From positions 186,001 through 250,000 of the forward strand of contig JACJZI010000005.1 of the NCBI GenBank assembly GCA_020635655.1: a stretch of DNA of 64,000 nt, given 5' to 3'. Positions 35,944 through 44,854 of this stretch are shown here, piece by piece. Positions within the stretch are counted from its first letter, which is position 1. Each line of letters opens with the position of its first letter. The notes beneath the pieces are model-generated. The model made no database searches, was not told the origin of the DNA, and saw only the letters and a list, made by a program, of their open reading frames with translations. Both the position numbers and the translations under genes were made by a program. Source of the stretch: Flavobacteriales bacterium (GTDB taxonomy: Bacteria > Bacteroidota > Bacteroidia > Flavobacteriales_F > PHOS-HE28).

Positions 35944-36954
35944 TCAACCTCCAAATCGTACTGCTTTCTTCAATTGGTCGGGAAGTTCCGGCAATTGACG
36001 GCGCGGGAACAGGAAACTGCCCAGATCGGCGATCTCGCTGAAGATGTAGTGGCTGTCCATCGCGCCGCGCAGATAGGCCTTGCCTGTGCTGCCGCCCGTG
36101 CCCACGCGCAGACCGATCATCCGGTGCACCATGTTCAGGTGCCGGCCACGCCAGGCCGCCATGCCCGCATCGATGTCCAGCAGGGATTCCAGGAACCGGT
36201 AAGGCTGCTGGAAGAGGGGTTCGTCGCGGAAAAGCATGATGAACAGGGCGCTGCGGCAGGCAGCGGGGCTGAGGTGCCCGCCCGCCCGTCCGGTGACGAA
36301 CACTTCCTTCCATAGCGCGGCATTGCCTTCCTCGCCCTCCGCCAGACTTGCGGTGTACAGTTCTTCCAGCTTGTTGAAATAGGTGCCTTCGCCCGCCGGC
36401 CAATAGGCATCGTTCAGGAAGGGCATGCGTTCGAGCCAGGCGTTCACCAGTTCGAGCAGTGTGGTGCCCTGTTCCAACGCGTCGATCGCGGCCTTGTCCG
36501 CGGGCTTCAACTGGCTGGTATAGTACTGTTTCCCGAAGCGTTCCTCCATGCGCAGGCCCAGCTTGGCCTCGAGCACCTTGAACTGCATGCTCTGGAATCC
36601 GGAGGCCGGGCGCAGCATGTCGCGGAAGTCGAGGAAATCCAGCGGGGTCATGGTCTCCATGATGTCCATCTGGTGCACGAGCACATCGAGGATCGTCCGC
36701 ACGCGCTGCATGCGGTGCACGGCGATGTTGAGCTCGCCGCCATTGTCATCCACATGGCCGTCCGCGAACAGGTCCATCACGCTGCCCACTTCATGCAGGA
36801 TCAGTTTGAACCACAGTTCGTAGGCCTGGTGCACCACGATGAAGAGCATCTCATCATGAGCGGGCCGGCCGAGCTTGACGCTCTCCAACTCCTGCGCGTT
36901 CAGGACCTTGCCGAGTTGCAGGTACTCGGGATAGTAGACGTTGCCGCTTGCCAT
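35944..36954 (-). CDS. kynA: Tryptophan 2,3-dioxygenase
   Basis: A haem dioxygenase of 336 residues that opens the indole ring of tryptophan to N-formylkynurenine, the first step of the kynurenine pathway. Family features are HDEMLFIVVHQAYELWFKLILHE (substrate-binding His and aromatic residues, about 33-55), RPASGFQSMQFK, and the C-terminal HLNMVHRMIGLRVGTGGSTG with the proximal haem His. Later kynurenine genes are not in the window. It is transcribed alone, convergent with the gene on its left. Confidence 0.95.
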   Translation of the reverse strand: MASGNVYYPEYLQLGKVLNAQELESVKLGRPAHDEMLFIVVHQAYELWFKLILHEVGSVMDLFADGHVDDNGGELNIAVHRMQRVRTILDVLVHQMDIMETMTPLDFLDFRDMLRPASGFQSMQFKVLEAKLGLRMEERFGKQYYTSQLKPADKAAIDALEQGTTLLELVNAWLERMPFLNDAYWPAGEGTYFNKLEELYTASLAEGEEGNAALWKEVFVTGRAGGHLSPAACRSALFIMLFRDEPLFQQPYRFLESLLDIDAGMAAWRGRHLNMVHRMIGLRVGTGGSTGKAYLRGAMDSHYIFSEIADLGSFLFPRRQLPELPDQLKKAVRFGG

Positions 36955-37110
36955 GGCACTTCGGGTTGCGGCGCAAGGTAGCGGGCGCGATGGGGAAGGG
37001 GATGACCGGGCTCAGGGCCGCACGCGCGGATCGGGTACATTCATTCCCGGCAGGGCCATCCCGCAGGCAGCGGATGAACCCCGTGGGCACGTCCAATGCA
37101 AAACGAGACC

Positions 37111-38049
37111 ATGACACGCTTCACCCTGTTCTGCATGCTGCTGGCCGGCACGACGCTCCAGGCACAGTCCTATCGGCCCTTTCCGGAGAGCGATGCCGCC
37201 TGGAACGAGACCCACGGCATGATCACGGTGGCACCCGGTGGGGCATTTGCCTGGGTGGATTGCGAACGCGTGGTCCATTTCGCGAACGACACGTTGATCA
37301 ACGGCACCTCCTACCACCAGTTGTGGTCGCATGGGCATTGCCATGGCTATGAGATCCCCAACATGACGAACCCATGGGACTATGACGAGCCGGATGCACT
37401 GGTCCGGTTGTTCCGCCAGGACACGGCCGCCCGCCAGGTGTTCGCTTTTGACACGCTCATGGCCCAGGAACGGCTCTGGTTCGACTTCGGCATCGGTTTG
37501 GGACCTTATCCCGCCACGATCGACAACCAGTTGGTGGGCGACCTGCACGTGGTGGCGCTGGACAGCATGGAATTGAACGATGGGTGGCACCGCACCTGGG
37601 TGCTGGGCATGATGCAGAACGGTGTTCTTGTGGACAGTGCGTTCTGCACGGTGATCGAGGCCGTCGGGAGCACCTACGGCGTGATCGCACCCTTCGGCCT
37701 GGTCATGCCCTTCGAATGGAACGACATGCTCAACTGCCAGGTGGTGGACAGTGCCACCATCTATCCATACGGTGGCGGGCCGTGCGATCTGACGGTAGAG
37801 GTGCCGGAGCAGGAGCGGACCACGGCGGTCGTGGCATACCCCAACCCCACTACCGGGATCGTGCGACTGTCCGGGGGCATCGGGAACAGGCACTTTGAGA
37901 TCTGGAACGCACGGGGTGTGTTGGTGCGCTCCGGGTCACTGGACGGCGACCGCATCGATCTGGGTGACCTGCCGCCATCGGTCTATACCATCCGGTCGAT
38001 CGGTCCGGGTGATGGGGCCGCGCAAGTGTTCCGCGTGGTGCGTGAGTGA
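37111..38049 (+). CDS. T9SS-secreted hypothetical protein
   Basis: A 312-residue exported protein; the ATG at 37111 (MTRFTLFCMLLAGTTLQAQ) gives a clean signal peptide, while the ATG five codons earlier adds a charged tip. The middle region has no domain I recognise, but it is rich in Asp, Trp and Gly and reads like Bacteroidota surface proteins that report on a page-like 'HG...FANDTLINGTSYHQLW' motif. The last 75 residues are a type A T9SS sorting domain (VVAYPNPTTGIVRL...IWNARGVLV...LPPSVYTIRSI). It starts a run of three cargo genes on the plus strand. Confidence 0.8.
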   Translation: MTRFTLFCMLLAGTTLQAQSYRPFPESDAAWNETHGMITVAPGGAFAWVDCERVVHFANDTLINGTSYHQLWSHGHCHGYEIPNMTNPWDYDEPDALVRLFRQDTAARQVFAFDTLMAQERLWFDFGIGLGPYPATIDNQLVGDLHVVALDSMELNDGWHRTWVLGMMQNGVLVDSAFCTVIEAVGSTYGVIAPFGLVMPFEWNDMLNCQVVDSATIYPYGGGPCDLTVEVPEQERTTAVVAYPNPTTGIVRLSGGIGNRHFEIWNARGVLVRSGSLDGDRIDLGDLPPSVYTIRSIGPGDGAAQVFRVVRE

Positions 38050-38111
38050 CCGATCAGGTCCCAACGGAGGCAACGCGCCTGGATCACCGCGTCTTCTGTG
38101 TACATCCCCCG

Positions 38112-39215
38112 ATGATGCGCACAAGCCTACTCCTTTTGGTCCTCGCGATCGCGGTGGACCATGCACATGCCCAATGCGGACCCTACAAAGGCCATCCGGT
38201 CTGGCCGGACACCGTCGGAAGCGCGTTCGTGAACCTGACCGAATGCGGTGCGTCCATCACCGGTTGTCAATGGGACAACGGTTCGACGGCCCAGCAGGTG
38301 GATGGTCTTTCCGTCGGGGCGCACAGTGTGGTATTGTATGATGGCGTGAACCCGGTGGACACGCTGACCTTCGCCATCGAACAATTGCACTGGGACCTGG
38401 GCCAGAGCGTCCTTCTCTCCGCTGGCGCCGTGGAGGTCGACATCTGGGCGCAGGTGCCCTATTGCGGCACGCAGATCTTCAACTTCCCGCACTGCCCGCC
38501 CGTGGCCGATTCCACGGTGGTGTACCTGATGCAGGACGGGATCGCGATCGACAGCCTCACCCCCGTGGAATGTTCGTCGGCCAGCCATTGGTGGAATTTT
38601 CTTCCCTTCGGGCATCTGTACCAGACCACGGTCACCGACCATTCCATCTGTGGCTCACACGAAGAGGGCCCTGTGGTGGTCGCCTATTCGCTAGGGGCAG
38701 GACAGTTCAACGTGCTGGTGCAGAACGCGAACGGCGGCAACAACGGCAGTATCCAGGTGCTCTCGGTGGGACCGGATCTCTTCGCGGTGATGCCTCCACC
38801 AGCCCCGGTCACGGGCTTGTTGGGCCTGTTCACGTGGCCGGACCAGGTACAAGCGGGTGCACCGCAGTTGGGGTCGAGCGCCGGTTGGAGCAATTTGGCG
38901 CCAGGCGATTACCAGATCCTCTTCGCGCCCGACTCGCTGTGCAACCTCGTGGATACGATCGTCACCATCGACGCGGCCACGGCGATCGGCGATGCATCCG
39001 CTGCCGCGTCGGACCACCTGCTGGTATGGCCGCAACCGTTGCGCGATGTCCTGTATTGGAGCGGAGAACGGAAGGGTGAGGTCCGGGTCATCGACATGAA
39101 CGGTCGTGTGGTCCGCAGCGGACCGGACCTTGGGTGGTCGGACGTGTCGGACCTGCCGGCGGGTATGTATGAACTCGATCTCGGCGATCGCAGGGCGCGG
39201 TTCGCGAAGTGGTAG
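38112..39215 (+). CDS. T9SS-secreted hypothetical protein
   Basis: A 367-residue exported protein with signal peptide MMRTSLLLLVLAIAVDHAHAQ; upstream codons in the same frame do not look like protein. Nine or so cysteines (CGPY, ECGASITGCQW, YCGTQIFNFPHC) suggest disulfides in an extracellular setting. The C-terminal 70 residues match a slightly short type A T9SS domain (LLVWPQPLRDVLYW...VIDMNGRVV...LPAGMYELDL). No enzyme domain is visible. Separated by 62 bases from the previous cargo gene, it may share its transcript. Confidence 0.78.
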   Translation: MMRTSLLLLVLAIAVDHAHAQCGPYKGHPVWPDTVGSAFVNLTECGASITGCQWDNGSTAQQVDGLSVGAHSVVLYDGVNPVDTLTFAIEQLHWDLGQSVLLSAGAVEVDIWAQVPYCGTQIFNFPHCPPVADSTVVYLMQDGIAIDSLTPVECSSASHWWNFLPFGHLYQTTVTDHSICGSHEEGPVVVAYSLGAGQFNVLVQNANGGNNGSIQVLSVGPDLFAVMPPPAPVTGLLGLFTWPDQVQAGAPQLGSSAGWSNLAPGDYQILFAPDSLCNLVDTIVTIDAATAIGDASAAASDHLLVWPQPLRDVLYWSGERKGEVRVIDMNGRVVRSGPDLGWSDVSDLPAGMYELDLGDRRARFAKW

Positions 39216-39301
39216 GATCCCTCCATTGTTCGTCGGATCTTTCCCATCTTGAGCAACTGAAGGACGCCAGGAACGTCTTCCCAGTAGGAAAACGACCGAA
39301 C

Positions 39302-41782
39302 ATGCCGGCTTCGGGACCCAAGCGTACAGGTCAAGCATTGCGAGGGGTGGGCCTTGTTGTGGCACTGACCGGGCTGGCCTTTTCACCCAATGCGTTCGCG
39401 CAGGGCACCTTTCCATTTTCCAGCGGACCTATCCCGCAATGCGACACCAGCACCTTCACCGCCAACGTGTCGGGGGTCGGTCAGTTGGATTGGCCGGGGT
39501 CGTTCTGGGCGTATTGGTTGGACAATGTGGCGCTGAACATAACCACCGATCACCCACAGACCCTCCAGGTCCTGCTCACCTCACCGGCCGGCACGACGAT
39601 CACGCTCTCCGCGTTCAACGGGGCCGGCGGCCAGAACTACACGAACACCCTTTTCCCCTTCTGGGGTGGTCCGAGCATCACCACGGGAGCGGCCCCGTTC
39701 ACCGGCAATTGGTCGCCGCAAAACGGTTCACTGAGCGACTTCATCGGGGAGTGGGGCAGCGGGACCTGGACGATCACGTTGATCGACACCGCCTGTGCCA
39801 ATGGTGGTCTGGGGCCCAACGGCAATTGGACGCCGGGTTGGTTCGACGGCGGGAACGGCGGTTCCGCGATCGCCTTCGGGTTCGATCCAGGTCCGCCGCC
39901 CTGCATGGGGTGGGTCAATGATGGCCAAGGTTCCATCTGTCCGGGGGAGAGTTTTGACATTCTCGGGTATTTCATGACCAATTACCCGTACAACTTCGTG
40001 ATCTATGGAATGAACTACCAGCCGCTCGCCGCACCAACGACGGTGACCACGCCTGGTTCGTACTATGTGGAGGGCACCGATCCATGGGATGGATGTGTTT
40101 ACGGGGCCAATTTCACCCTCTCGGCCGGTGCGACGGTGTCCCTGGGGGCCGATCAGGCGATCGATGCATGTCCGGGCGTGCCGGTGGACCTGACGGCGAT
40201 GTACCCCCTGAACGGTGCCGCACCCGCCTGGTCGTTCTACGGATCGTCCATCACCACCGCACAGGCGGCGACGGCGACGTCGCCGGGTAGCTACCGATTG
40301 ATCGGGACCAGCAGTGATGGTTGCACGGATACGGCTCTGGTCACGCTGAACGTGCTGGCCGCGTCCGCACTTGGCCCGGACCAGGCGGCGAGCATCTGCC
40401 AGGGCCAGAGCACCGACCTCACCACGGCCTTCAACATCACCGGGCTGACAGCGGAATGGACGCTCTCCGGCAACGCCGTGGCCGATCCCACTTCGGCTGA
40501 TGCTGCAGGCAACTACTTGCTGGTGGCCACCAACACCGATGGGTGCACGGACACCGCGCAGGTCGCCCTGGCCGTGACGCCGAACCCCGCGCTGGGACCG
40601 GACATGGCGCTTAACACCTGCTCGGGGACGAGCGTGGACCTCACCGGGCTTTATGCCACGGGTGTATACACCTCCAACTGGACCCAGAACGGCACCGCCG
40701 TGAACGACCCGACCGCGGTGAACAACAGCGGGGATTACGAACTGGTGGTGGCGGACATGATGAATTGCACCGATACAGCGGTCGTATCGCTGACCCTTGA
40801 TCCCGTGCCGACGCTCGGGCCCGACCAGCAGGCGGCCATCTGCAGCGGTGCCGCGTTCGATCTCTCCAACACCTTCATCACCTCAGGCCTCACCACCACA
40901 TGGACGCATGGCGGGTCGATCGTGGCGGATCCGACGGACGTGGCTCTGCCCGGTGCGTACCAGTTGGAAGCCACGAACAACTTCGGATGTGCCGATACCG
41001 CCGTGTTGGCGCTCACCGTGCATGCGAACCCCTCGCTCGGCGGTGATCGGTCCTTTTCGATCTGCCCCTGGCAGTCCGTGGACCTGGGTACCGTGTTCCA
41101 TGTGGCGGGCATGACGGCGGCATACACCTTTGCTGGGGTCCCGGTGAACGATCCCACAACGGCCGTGGACAGCGGGCTGTACGTGATCTCGGTGGTGGAC
41201 GCGAACGGCTGCGTGGACACCGCGACCGCCTTCGTGAGCCCGATCGAATGCCTTTGCGAGGCCGACTTCACGGAGGATGCGCATTGCCTGCAGGACCCTG
41301 TGCAGTTCACGCTCGTGGCCGACTCCGCCATCGTGGGTGCCCACTGGGACTTCGGTGACGCGGCGACGAACTCCTCGGCGATCGATCCACGGGTCGCCTT
41401 CATTTCCACGAATGACGAGCATGTGCTGGTGACGCTCGAGGCGGAGCTCACCTGCGGCACCGTCACCGTCGAGCACCTGGTGCACATGCCCGATTGCACC
41501 GATTCGTGCAGCGTCTACATCCCGTCGGCCTTCACGCCCGACGCCGACCACGTGAACGACCTCTGGAGTTGGGTCGGCGAGTGCAGGCCCGAGGATTTCT
41601 CCATGATGATCTTCGACCGCTGGGGCGAGCTGGTCTTCAAGACCGAGGATCCCGATGAGCCCTGGGACGGCACCTGCAACGGTACCCAGGTCCAGGACGG
41701 TGTCTATGTCTATCGCGCAGGCTACCGGTTGCCCTATCAGGACCGGAAGGAAGTGACCGGGGCGGTGGTGGTGGTGAGGTAG
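39302..41782 (+). CDS. T9SS type B surface protein with five tandem Ig-like repeats
   Basis: An 826-residue secreted protein with a long signal region (GLVVALTGLAFSPNAFAQ). Residues about 45-200 resemble a proprotein-convertase-P-like beta-sandwich (DNVALNITTDHPQTLQVLLTSPAGTTITL...WTITLIDTA). Residues about 281-650 hold five repeats of LG(A/P)D...C.G...DL......W...G..V.DPT...G.Y.L...N..GC.DTA.V.L.V, each with a Cys pair. A PKD-like unit (HWDFGDAATNSSAI) and a gliding-motility/CHU-type C-terminal domain (YIPSAFTPDADHVNDLW...IFDRWGELVF...DGVYVYRAGY) end the chain. It is probably an adhesin or matrix protein. Confidence 0.88.
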   Translation: MPASGPKRTGQALRGVGLVVALTGLAFSPNAFAQGTFPFSSGPIPQCDTSTFTANVSGVGQLDWPGSFWAYWLDNVALNITTDHPQTLQVLLTSPAGTTITLSAFNGAGGQNYTNTLFPFWGGPSITTGAAPFTGNWSPQNGSLSDFIGEWGSGTWTITLIDTACANGGLGPNGNWTPGWFDGGNGGSAIAFGFDPGPPPCMGWVNDGQGSICPGESFDILGYFMTNYPYNFVIYGMNYQPLAAPTTVTTPGSYYVEGTDPWDGCVYGANFTLSAGATVSLGADQAIDACPGVPVDLTAMYPLNGAAPAWSFYGSSITTAQAATATSPGSYRLIGTSSDGCTDTALVTLNVLAASALGPDQAASICQGQSTDLTTAFNITGLTAEWTLSGNAVADPTSADAAGNYLLVATNTDGCTDTAQVALAVTPNPALGPDMALNTCSGTSVDLTGLYATGVYTSNWTQNGTAVNDPTAVNNSGDYELVVADMMNCTDTAVVSLTLDPVPTLGPDQQAAICSGAAFDLSNTFITSGLTTTWTHGGSIVADPTDVALPGAYQLEATNNFGCADTAVLALTVHANPSLGGDRSFSICPWQSVDLGTVFHVAGMTAAYTFAGVPVNDPTTAVDSGLYVISVVDANGCVDTATAFVSPIECLCEADFTEDAHCLQDPVQFTLVADSAIVGAHWDFGDAATNSSAIDPRVAFISTNDEHVLVTLEAELTCGTVTVEHLVHMPDCTDSCSVYIPSAFTPDADHVNDLWSWVGECRPEDFSMMIFDRWGELVFKTEDPDEPWDGTCNGTQVQDGVYVYRAGYRLPYQDRKEVTGAVVVVR
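40142..41257 (+). repeat. Five in-frame repeats at almost exact 222-base period
   Basis: The LG(A/P)D or LGGD codons that open the repeats fall at 40142, 40370, 40592, 40814 and 41036: spacings of 228, 222, 222 and 222 bases. Each unit is 74-76 residues long. The protein motif is well kept while the DNA has diverged. They encode the Ig-like domains of the surface protein. Confidence 0.85.
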
Positions 41783-41796
41783 ATCGCGCCGATACC

Positions 41797-43968
41797 TCAG
41801 AACCGCACCCTTACCTGCAACTTCACATCGCTCTTCACCGGGCCGCTGATCTCCTGCAGGCCGGAGCTGATGCGGTCCTGGCCGTTGTAGATCCAGGCGC
41901 CGTAGCGCAGCCAGAGGTCCACGCGGTGCAGGGGTGTGAGGCGCAGCATGGCGTACCAGCGCATGCCGCGGCCGTAGTAGGGTGGGATGCTGAACACGCC
42001 GATCAGGTCGTTCTCGTAGGCGTAGACCCGCGCGTCGTAGCTGGTGGTGTTGAAGAGCGCCGCGCGCAGGGTGATCTCCCAGATGCTGCGCAACGGACGG
42101 TGTACCAGGTCCTGGTAGATCAGGAAGCCGTGGTCGAGGGGCGCATCGCCGCGCTTGAAATCGACCACCTCCACCCGCGTGCGCAGGCTGATGCTCCGGC
42201 TCACGCTGTAGCTCGCGTTGAAGCGGTAGTTGTTCTGCACGCGCCGCACGATCGCGTCGATGCCCTGTTCCGGCAGTTCGGTGTTGTAGCCCTTGTCCTC
42301 GTGGCGGGCGCGCACGTACAGGCTCACCTTTTTGCTTGGCGACCAGTTGAGCTGGCCCAAGGCCTCGTAGCCGCTGGTGGGTGCGTCCACCTGGTAGCGC
42401 AGCCACGGGAAGGTGAACTGGTCGAAGTAGCAGTTGAACACCCAGGCCCGGCTCGCGCGGATCTCCAAGCCGGTATAAAGGCCGCGCTCGTTCCAGGGAT
42501 TGCTGCCTTCGGCGAAACCCACGCTGTACAACCCGTGGAAGTCGCGCTGGTAGTCGCGGTAGAGCACGGCCAATGATACGCGCCGGTCCAGTGCGATCAG
42601 CGTGCCCACGTTCAGGCCGATGCCCCCGTTGTCGCTGCGGGCCACTTCGCCGAAGAAGCTGGCGTTGCGGTACAGCCACGTGAAGTCGGCACCAAGTGTG
42701 GTGTTCGCATCACCTTGGAACTCGAATTCATTGTAGGGTTTCACGTTCTTGTTCAGCGTGGCGTCGAATCCGACGTGCGCGCCGGTGACGCCGATCTGGA
42801 AGTGCGTGCGGCGGTAGGCGATGTGCCCGCCGAAGGTCTGCGCGACGATCGCATCCTTCTTCGCCAGTTCGGTATTGGTGCGGTGGAAGCCATCCTCCTG
42901 GAACGAGCTGAAGGTGATCTCCGGGGTCTCCGCGCCGGCCGTGTCGCTCACGGCCACGCTGTTCGCGTCCAGGTTGTTCCGCGACCAGAACGCGGTGACC
43001 TCCACGTGCCTGATCGGTTCCACGGTGATGCCCGCGCCGCGGTTGAACAGGTTCTCGTTGACGCTGGTGTAGGGCAGCAGGCCGGAGGCGTTGCGCTTGA
43101 TGTTGAGCGTGTACGACGACTTGCTGCTGAAAGCGAGTCCGCTCCAATACGTAAGCCCCAGCCCGAACTGCGCCTGGTAGTCGCCCAGCGCGATGGCCTT
43201 CACGCGGCCGAGGTCGCGGATGAAGAGGTGCGCGCTGTAGAAGTCGAAGCCGTTGGGCTGGCTGCCTTTGAAGAACTCCTCGCCCTCGTCCTTCTCCGCC
43301 GTGACGCCGAAGCTGAGGTTGCTGCGGTAACGGGCGCGGTAACGCACGTAGAGCTTGTACGGACTGCCGAGGTAGACCTTGTTGTTGGCGCGGAGGGAAT
43401 CCCGGACGGCGGGGTCGCTCGCATCGGCCAGGGGATCGCCGTCGGGATCGGTGTACTCCTGGCCGAAGAGGTTGGTGCGGTCCTGGAAGCCGCGCCGCTC
43501 TTCCACGTTCACCTGCGAACGGATGGTGACCTCCTGCGTGAGGTTGCGGAGGATCTCCTTGAAGCCGGCCCGCGCGCCCTGCTCGCGTTCGCGCACGGTG
43601 ACGAAGGGACGCACCAGCTCGATCGTGCGGGCATCCCAGGCATTGATCGTCTGCAGCTCGTAGATGCTCAGCAGCGGCCCATCGCGATGGATGTGGTCGA
43701 ACAGGGCACCGATCTGGACGTCGGTGAGCAGGCCCAGGGTGTTCAGTTCCTCCGGCGTGGTGTGGTTCAGGTCGATCGGGTCGGTGTAGCGGTCGGTGAG
43801 CACGTCGAAGAGCGTGGTGAGGTCCACGTCGCTGTCCTCGCCGAGGTTCTCCGCCGCCGCCTCGATGCGCTGCTCGATCAGGTCGCGCGGCACGCCGTGG
43901 TCATCCTCCTGAGCGGTCCCGTGGAACGCTGCGAGCAACGCGCAACCGGCCAGGAGGCCCCGTCTCAT
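41797..43968 (-). CDS. Helix-hairpin-helix plus outer-membrane beta-barrel protein
   Basis: A 723-residue protein with signal peptide (LLAGCALLAAFHGTAQ). Residues about 55-130 contain ComEA-like helix-hairpin-helix units (PIDLNHTTPEELNTLGLLTDVQIGALFDHIHRDGPLLSIYELQTI). From about 150 on come long amphipathic strands with Tyr/Arg girdles (KLYVRYRARYRSNLSFGVTAEKDEGEEFF, ASYSVSRSISLRTRVEVVDF), ending in KLQVRVRF, a C-terminal aromatic usual for barrels. HhH-barrel proteins of this form are widespread in Bacteroidota; a link to DNA uptake is only a guess from the HhH part. The start overlaps the upstream stop as ATGA. Confidence 0.82.
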   Translation of the reverse strand: MRRGLLAGCALLAAFHGTAQEDDHGVPRDLIEQRIEAAAENLGEDSDVDLTTLFDVLTDRYTDPIDLNHTTPEELNTLGLLTDVQIGALFDHIHRDGPLLSIYELQTINAWDARTIELVRPFVTVREREQGARAGFKEILRNLTQEVTIRSQVNVEERRGFQDRTNLFGQEYTDPDGDPLADASDPAVRDSLRANNKVYLGSPYKLYVRYRARYRSNLSFGVTAEKDEGEEFFKGSQPNGFDFYSAHLFIRDLGRVKAIALGDYQAQFGLGLTYWSGLAFSSKSSYTLNIKRNASGLLPYTSVNENLFNRGAGITVEPIRHVEVTAFWSRNNLDANSVAVSDTAGAETPEITFSSFQEDGFHRTNTELAKKDAIVAQTFGGHIAYRRTHFQIGVTGAHVGFDATLNKNVKPYNEFEFQGDANTTLGADFTWLYRNASFFGEVARSDNGGIGLNVGTLIALDRRVSLAVLYRDYQRDFHGLYSVGFAEGSNPWNERGLYTGLEIRASRAWVFNCYFDQFTFPWLRYQVDAPTSGYEALGQLNWSPSKKVSLYVRARHEDKGYNTELPEQGIDAIVRRVQNNYRFNASYSVSRSISLRTRVEVVDFKRGDAPLDHGFLIYQDLVHRPLRSIWEITLRAALFNTTSYDARVYAYENDLIGVFSIPPYYGRGMRWYAMLRLTPLHRVDLWLRYGAWIYNGQDRISSGLQEISGPVKSDVKLQVRVRF

Positions 43969-44777
43969 TGGAAGGTGTACGTGAGGTCGATCATCGGTGT
44001 GGAGCCCAGCTGCGAGCGAAAGGCCACGGCCATGTTCACGTCGAACTGCTTCAGGCGCAGGCCCAGGCCCGCGTGCCCGCGCACGTCACCCGTGCTCACG
44101 CCCGTGCGCAGGTACAGCACCTTGTTGGGGTGATATTCCAGGCCGGCACGGAAGCTCTCCTTGCGGTCGATGTCCTTCGCCGCCTCGGCGGTGATGATCA
44201 GCTTGTCGCTGAAGGTGTAGCCCAGTCCCGCGCGCAGGATCGTGGGCGACTTCTCGTCGTAGGGCCCGCCGATGCGCGCCTGTCCGGGGTTGTAGAGGTG
44301 CGCGCCGATCCAGAGGTGGTCCGTGAGCTTCGCCTGCACGCCGATCTCGGCCGTGACAATGCCCGCGCTGCCGTAGCCCTCGCCGAAGCGTACGCCGGTG
44401 TAGTCCATCTGGATGCCCACGCGCAGCCCTTCACCGAAGCGCATGGCATAGGCCAGCCCGGCCTTGGTCTCGTTGTACAGGTCGAAGCCGTAGCGGCTGG
44501 CGGTGGCCGCGATCGTACCGCGGCCCAGGGGCACTGCGGCGGCGAAGCCCTCCATGCCCAGCTCGGGCGCCAGCCAATGCTGCTGGTAGTAGATGCCGAC
44601 GGCGGGACGCGTCAGTCCGGCCAGCCCGGCCTGGTTGGAATACACGCTCCAGAGGTCGCTCAGCGTGATCGTGCTGTAGCCCATGCCACCGTGGCGTGCA
44701 CCGATCGGCAGGTTGTCGCCGCCGGCGAAGGCCTGAAGCCCGCCGATCAGGGCAAGGGAGAGCAGCATCCGGCGCAT
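43965..44777 (-). CDS. PorV/PorQ-like outer-membrane beta-barrel protein
   Basis: A 270-residue barrel protein with signal peptide (MRRMLLSLALIGGLQAFAGG). The N-terminal motif ARHGGMGYSTITLSDLWSVYSNQAGLAGL matches the 'small residue-rich, NPAGLA-like' first strand of the PorV/PorQ/FadL group. The rest is amphipathic strands ending DLTYTFQ. PorV and PorQ serve the T9SS attachment complex, but the family is broad, so the role here is unproven. The HhH-barrel gene follows with an ATGA overlap, suggesting that the two act together. TACTTTCG (44783-44790), one base off the -7 consensus, ends five bases before the ATG. Confidence 0.72.
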   Translation of the reverse strand: MRRMLLSLALIGGLQAFAGGDNLPIGARHGGMGYSTITLSDLWSVYSNQAGLAGLTRPAVGIYYQQHWLAPELGMEGFAAAVPLGRGTIAATASRYGFDLYNETKAGLAYAMRFGEGLRVGIQMDYTGVRFGEGYGSAGIVTAEIGVQAKLTDHLWIGAHLYNPGQARIGGPYDEKSPTILRAGLGYTFSDKLIITAEAAKDIDRKESFRAGLEYHPNKVLYLRTGVSTGDVRGHAGLGLRLKQFDVNMAVAFRSQLGSTPMIDLTYTFQ

Positions 44778-44854
44778 GGTGCCGAAAGTAGCGGATAACC
44801 GGATAGAGGTCGTTAAGGAGGTGAGAAGATGACGGCTAGCGACGGTCGGTCCGA

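Noticed and set aside
35944..36954. Link between tryptophan 2,3-dioxygenase (which makes N-formylkynurenine) and the kynurenine-type modification expected of the MbnP protein
   Set aside because: The dioxygenase acts on free tryptophan in the cytoplasm and lies 25 kb away; the MbnP modification is made by its own di-haem partner. The coincidence is not evidence.
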